A stretch of 7,312 nt of DNA from Alphaproteobacteria bacterium (lineage in GTDB: Bacteria > Pseudomonadota > Alphaproteobacteria > Micavibrionales > SZUA-601). Below the pieces are notes generated by a model. The model saw only the letters and a list, made by a program, of their open reading frames with translations, was not told the DNA's origin and searched no databases. The stretch covers positions 1 to 7,312 of the forward strand of contig JAQGJA010000084.1 of NCBI GenBank assembly GCA_028290805.1, read 5' to 3'. Positions 5,946 through 7,312 of this stretch are shown piece by piece; positions within the stretch are counted from its first letter, which is position 1; the number at the start of each line of letters is the position of its first letter. A program made the position numbers and the translations under genes.

Positions 5946-6664
5946 CGATTTTGCTTTATCAGGATTATGTGCATAATAGCGGTGCTTTATACCGTGTGCT
6001 GAGAGATATTTATGGTGCTGGAAAGATTCACTATGTTGATGCGGCTGATATAATTGGCGGCTGCCTTTCCACTGATATTAAGGCCTTTTTCCTGCCGGGC
6101 GGGGCCAGCCGTTATGTGGCCGCCAAGCTGAACGGGCGCGGCAACGAACTGATCCGCGGGTATGTTGCTGGGGGTGGACTGTATATCGGGATGTGCGCCG
6201 GGGCCTATTATGCCTGCCGCCGGACCGAATGGAAAAAGGGCACGGCAGAGGCAATATGTGTGGACAATGAATTAGCCTTTTTCCCTGGAGTTGCCGCAGG
6301 TCCCGTCCCTGGTTTTGTCCGAGAGGATGGCGGCACCGCACGGAATACAGCGCTTGACCCGGGCGGCCACGCCGTCCTTTATACTGCAGGACCGCTTTTT
6401 TATCCTGATTGGGAGGCGGAATTTCAAATTCTGGCGCGTTATGCCGATCTTCCGGCAGGTGAAAACGCCGCCGTCATTTCTGGCTTTTTCGGCAAAGGCC
6501 GGTATGTTTTGATCAGCCCCAACCCTGCAATCGACTCCACGCGATTGGAATTGATGTCGTTCGATGTCGTGGATAACGCAATGGCCGAGCTGACAGGACT
6601 GGAAACAAGAGCGCTTTTAAACACCGATTATTTTATCCAGCTTTGCCGAGAGATCATTGACTGA
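5942..6664 (+). CDS. BPL_N-like (class I glutamine amidotransferase-like fold) protein, upstream copy
   Basis: A complete 240-residue protein, apparently cytosolic, with the fold of the N-terminal domain of some biotin-protein ligases (BPL_N). That domain resembles class I glutamine amidotransferase and DJ-1/PfpI folds. The order is: first beta strand and loop ILLYQDYVHNSGALYRVL (3-20), A-F-F-L-P-G-G-A-S-x-Y (48-58), L-N-G-R-G-N-E-L-I-R-G-Y-V (63-75), and the elbow Y-I-G-M-C-A-G-A-Y-Y-A-C (81-92). Cys85 is in the nucleophile position. Near the C-terminus, G-K-G-R-Y-V-L-I-S-P-N-P-A (184-196) matches the strand that normally carries S-x-x-H-P-E. Here Asn194 and Ala196 replace the triad His and Glu. 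An in-frame stop at 5930-5932 fixes this ATG as the earliest. No ligase domain is attached. The substrate is unknown, and a binding or regulatory role is as likely as catalysis. Confidence 0.8.
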   Translation: MTILLYQDYVHNSGALYRVLRDIYGAGKIHYVDAADIIGGCLSTDIKAFFLPGGASRYVAAKLNGRGNELIRGYVAGGGLYIGMCAGAYYACRRTEWKKGTAEAICVDNELAFFPGVAAGPVPGFVREDGGTARNTALDPGGHAVLYTAGPLFYPDWEAEFQILARYADLPAGENAAVISGFFGKGRYVLISPNPAIDSTRLELMSFDVVDNAMAELTGLETRALLNTDYFIQLCREIID

Positions 6665-7312
6665 ACCTTATTACGACATTCTTTTTTACGACACTAAAAG
6701 CGGCGCGAAAACCGATACGCTGCACCGAGTGCTGCGCCGTGTTTTCAAGGATACAGGCATTAACATCGCCACGGTCGATAAAGACAGCTTCCAATCGTAT
6801 AAAAACAGGCATGTTTTAGGTTATGTTTTCCCTGGCGCAAAAGCGGGCAGCCTATATCGCGAACAATTGCCAGAAAATGGCAATTTTGATTTTTACCGTG
6901 AGGAGATCCATAAAGGCAAAACTAGTTTAAATATCTGCGCCATGGGATACAATGCCTGCAAGTCTTTTTTGTATACAAACCCAGAAACGAAATCTGAACA
7001 TCGCATTAATTCAGAAATAGGCATGCTGGATTTTCATGCCTTCGGCCCCGATACGCGGTTATACAAACCCATCCAGTTGCATCCCGAAAATGCCTGGACC
7101 ACATACAGCGCCGTCGAAATAAATTTTAAAGGCAGAAATGGCACAAAACAGGCGGGCCATTTTGCTTTGTCCCAAGGGCCTTCTTTCAAACCGGCCATAG
7201 AAGCGACTGATTACGAAGTTATCGCCCATTACAGTGCTACAAAAGATATCGCCATCCTGAAACAGGATATAGGCAAAGGTACGATTATTGCCTCGGGCCC
7301 GGCTTTGGAAGT
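6657..7312 (+). CDS. BPL_N-like protein, downstream divergent paralogue (runs off right edge)
   Basis: An open frame of 218 codons runs to the window edge without a stop. The likely start is TTG at 6657, overlapping the end of the upstream gene by 8 bases, with GAGAGA (6648-6653) just before it. The first in-frame ATG comes only after the elbow cysteine. The protein parallels its neighbour: strand YYDILFYDTKSGAKTDTLHRVL (5-26), G-Y-V-F-P-G-A-K-A-G-S-L-Y (55-67), elbow L-N-I-C-A-M-G-Y-N-A-C (91-101) with Cys94 as the likely nucleophile, and G-K-G-T-I-I-A-S-G-P-A-L-E-V at the end of the visible part. Both copies share C-A-x-x-Y-x-A-C. The usual triad His is Ala here, but the following Glu is kept. 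Similarity between the two is low outside these motifs, so the duplication looks old. The 8-bp overlap implies co-translation. Function is unknown. Confidence 0.75.
   Translation, partial: MTEPYYDILFYDTKSGAKTDTLHRVLRRVFKDTGINIATVDKDSFQSYKNRHVLGYVFPGAKAGSLYREQLPENGNFDFYREEIHKGKTSLNICAMGYNACKSFLYTNPETKSEHRINSEIGMLDFHAFGPDTRLYKPIQLHPENAWTTYSAVEINFKGRNGTKQAGHFALSQGPSFKPAIEATDYEVIAHYSATKDIAILKQDIGKGTIIASGPALE

Noticed and set aside
6640..6680. Frameshift splitting one long BPL_N-like gene
   Set aside because: The two frames repeat the same fold from its first strand, so they are two complete domains in tandem and not halves of one gene.

Overview
The window looks like chromosomal sequence from an alphaproteobacterium of moderate GC content. 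The evidence is the type of its core proteins: a MarR-family regulator of the LdtR/PetP-like alphaproteobacterial type in a two-gene unit with a small DUF6898-like protein, a recO-parC gene pair, an alphaproteobacterial-style MotB, and a ParC with alanine at the quinolone-contact position. I cannot name the genus. No tRNA, rRNA, CRISPR array, insertion sequence or phage gene is visible.

Layout from left to right. Bases 1-172 (minus) are the N-terminal part of a DUF502-type membrane protein that runs off the left edge. Bases 173-302 hold a long imperfect inverted repeat (199-275). Bases 303-494 (minus) are a small DUF6898-like protein, 5 bp behind a MarR-family regulator at 500-964 (minus). 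Bases 965-1094 are an AT-rich intergenic stretch with a 26-bp near-palindrome that could be the regulator's own operator. Bases 1095-1943 (minus) encode an alpha/beta hydrolase with an intact catalytic triad. It diverges from motB (1995-2900, plus) across a 51-bp gap with overlapping, oppositely oriented -10-like elements. motB and parC (2897-5119, minus) converge and overlap by 4 bp. parC follows recO (5116-5874, minus) with an ATGA start/stop overlap. A 67-bp divergent region then leads to two rightward genes, 5942-6664 and 6657 to beyond the right edge.

Most of the window is housekeeping: DNA repair (RecO), chromosome decatenation (ParC), flagellar torque generation (MotB) and regulation (MarR). 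The least ordinary part is the right end. The two overlapping genes encode divergent paralogues of the class I glutamine amidotransferase-like fold found at the N-terminus of some biotin-protein ligases (BPL_N). Both keep the elbow cysteine within a shared C-A-x-x-Y-x-A-C pattern. Neither has histidine at the usual triad position near the C-terminus. The second gene has no ATG near its expected N-terminus and appears to start at a TTG inside the end of the first. The first is preceded by an 8-codon leader ORF that ends on its start codon. These two genes may begin a longer array beyond the window, and their function is not known to me.
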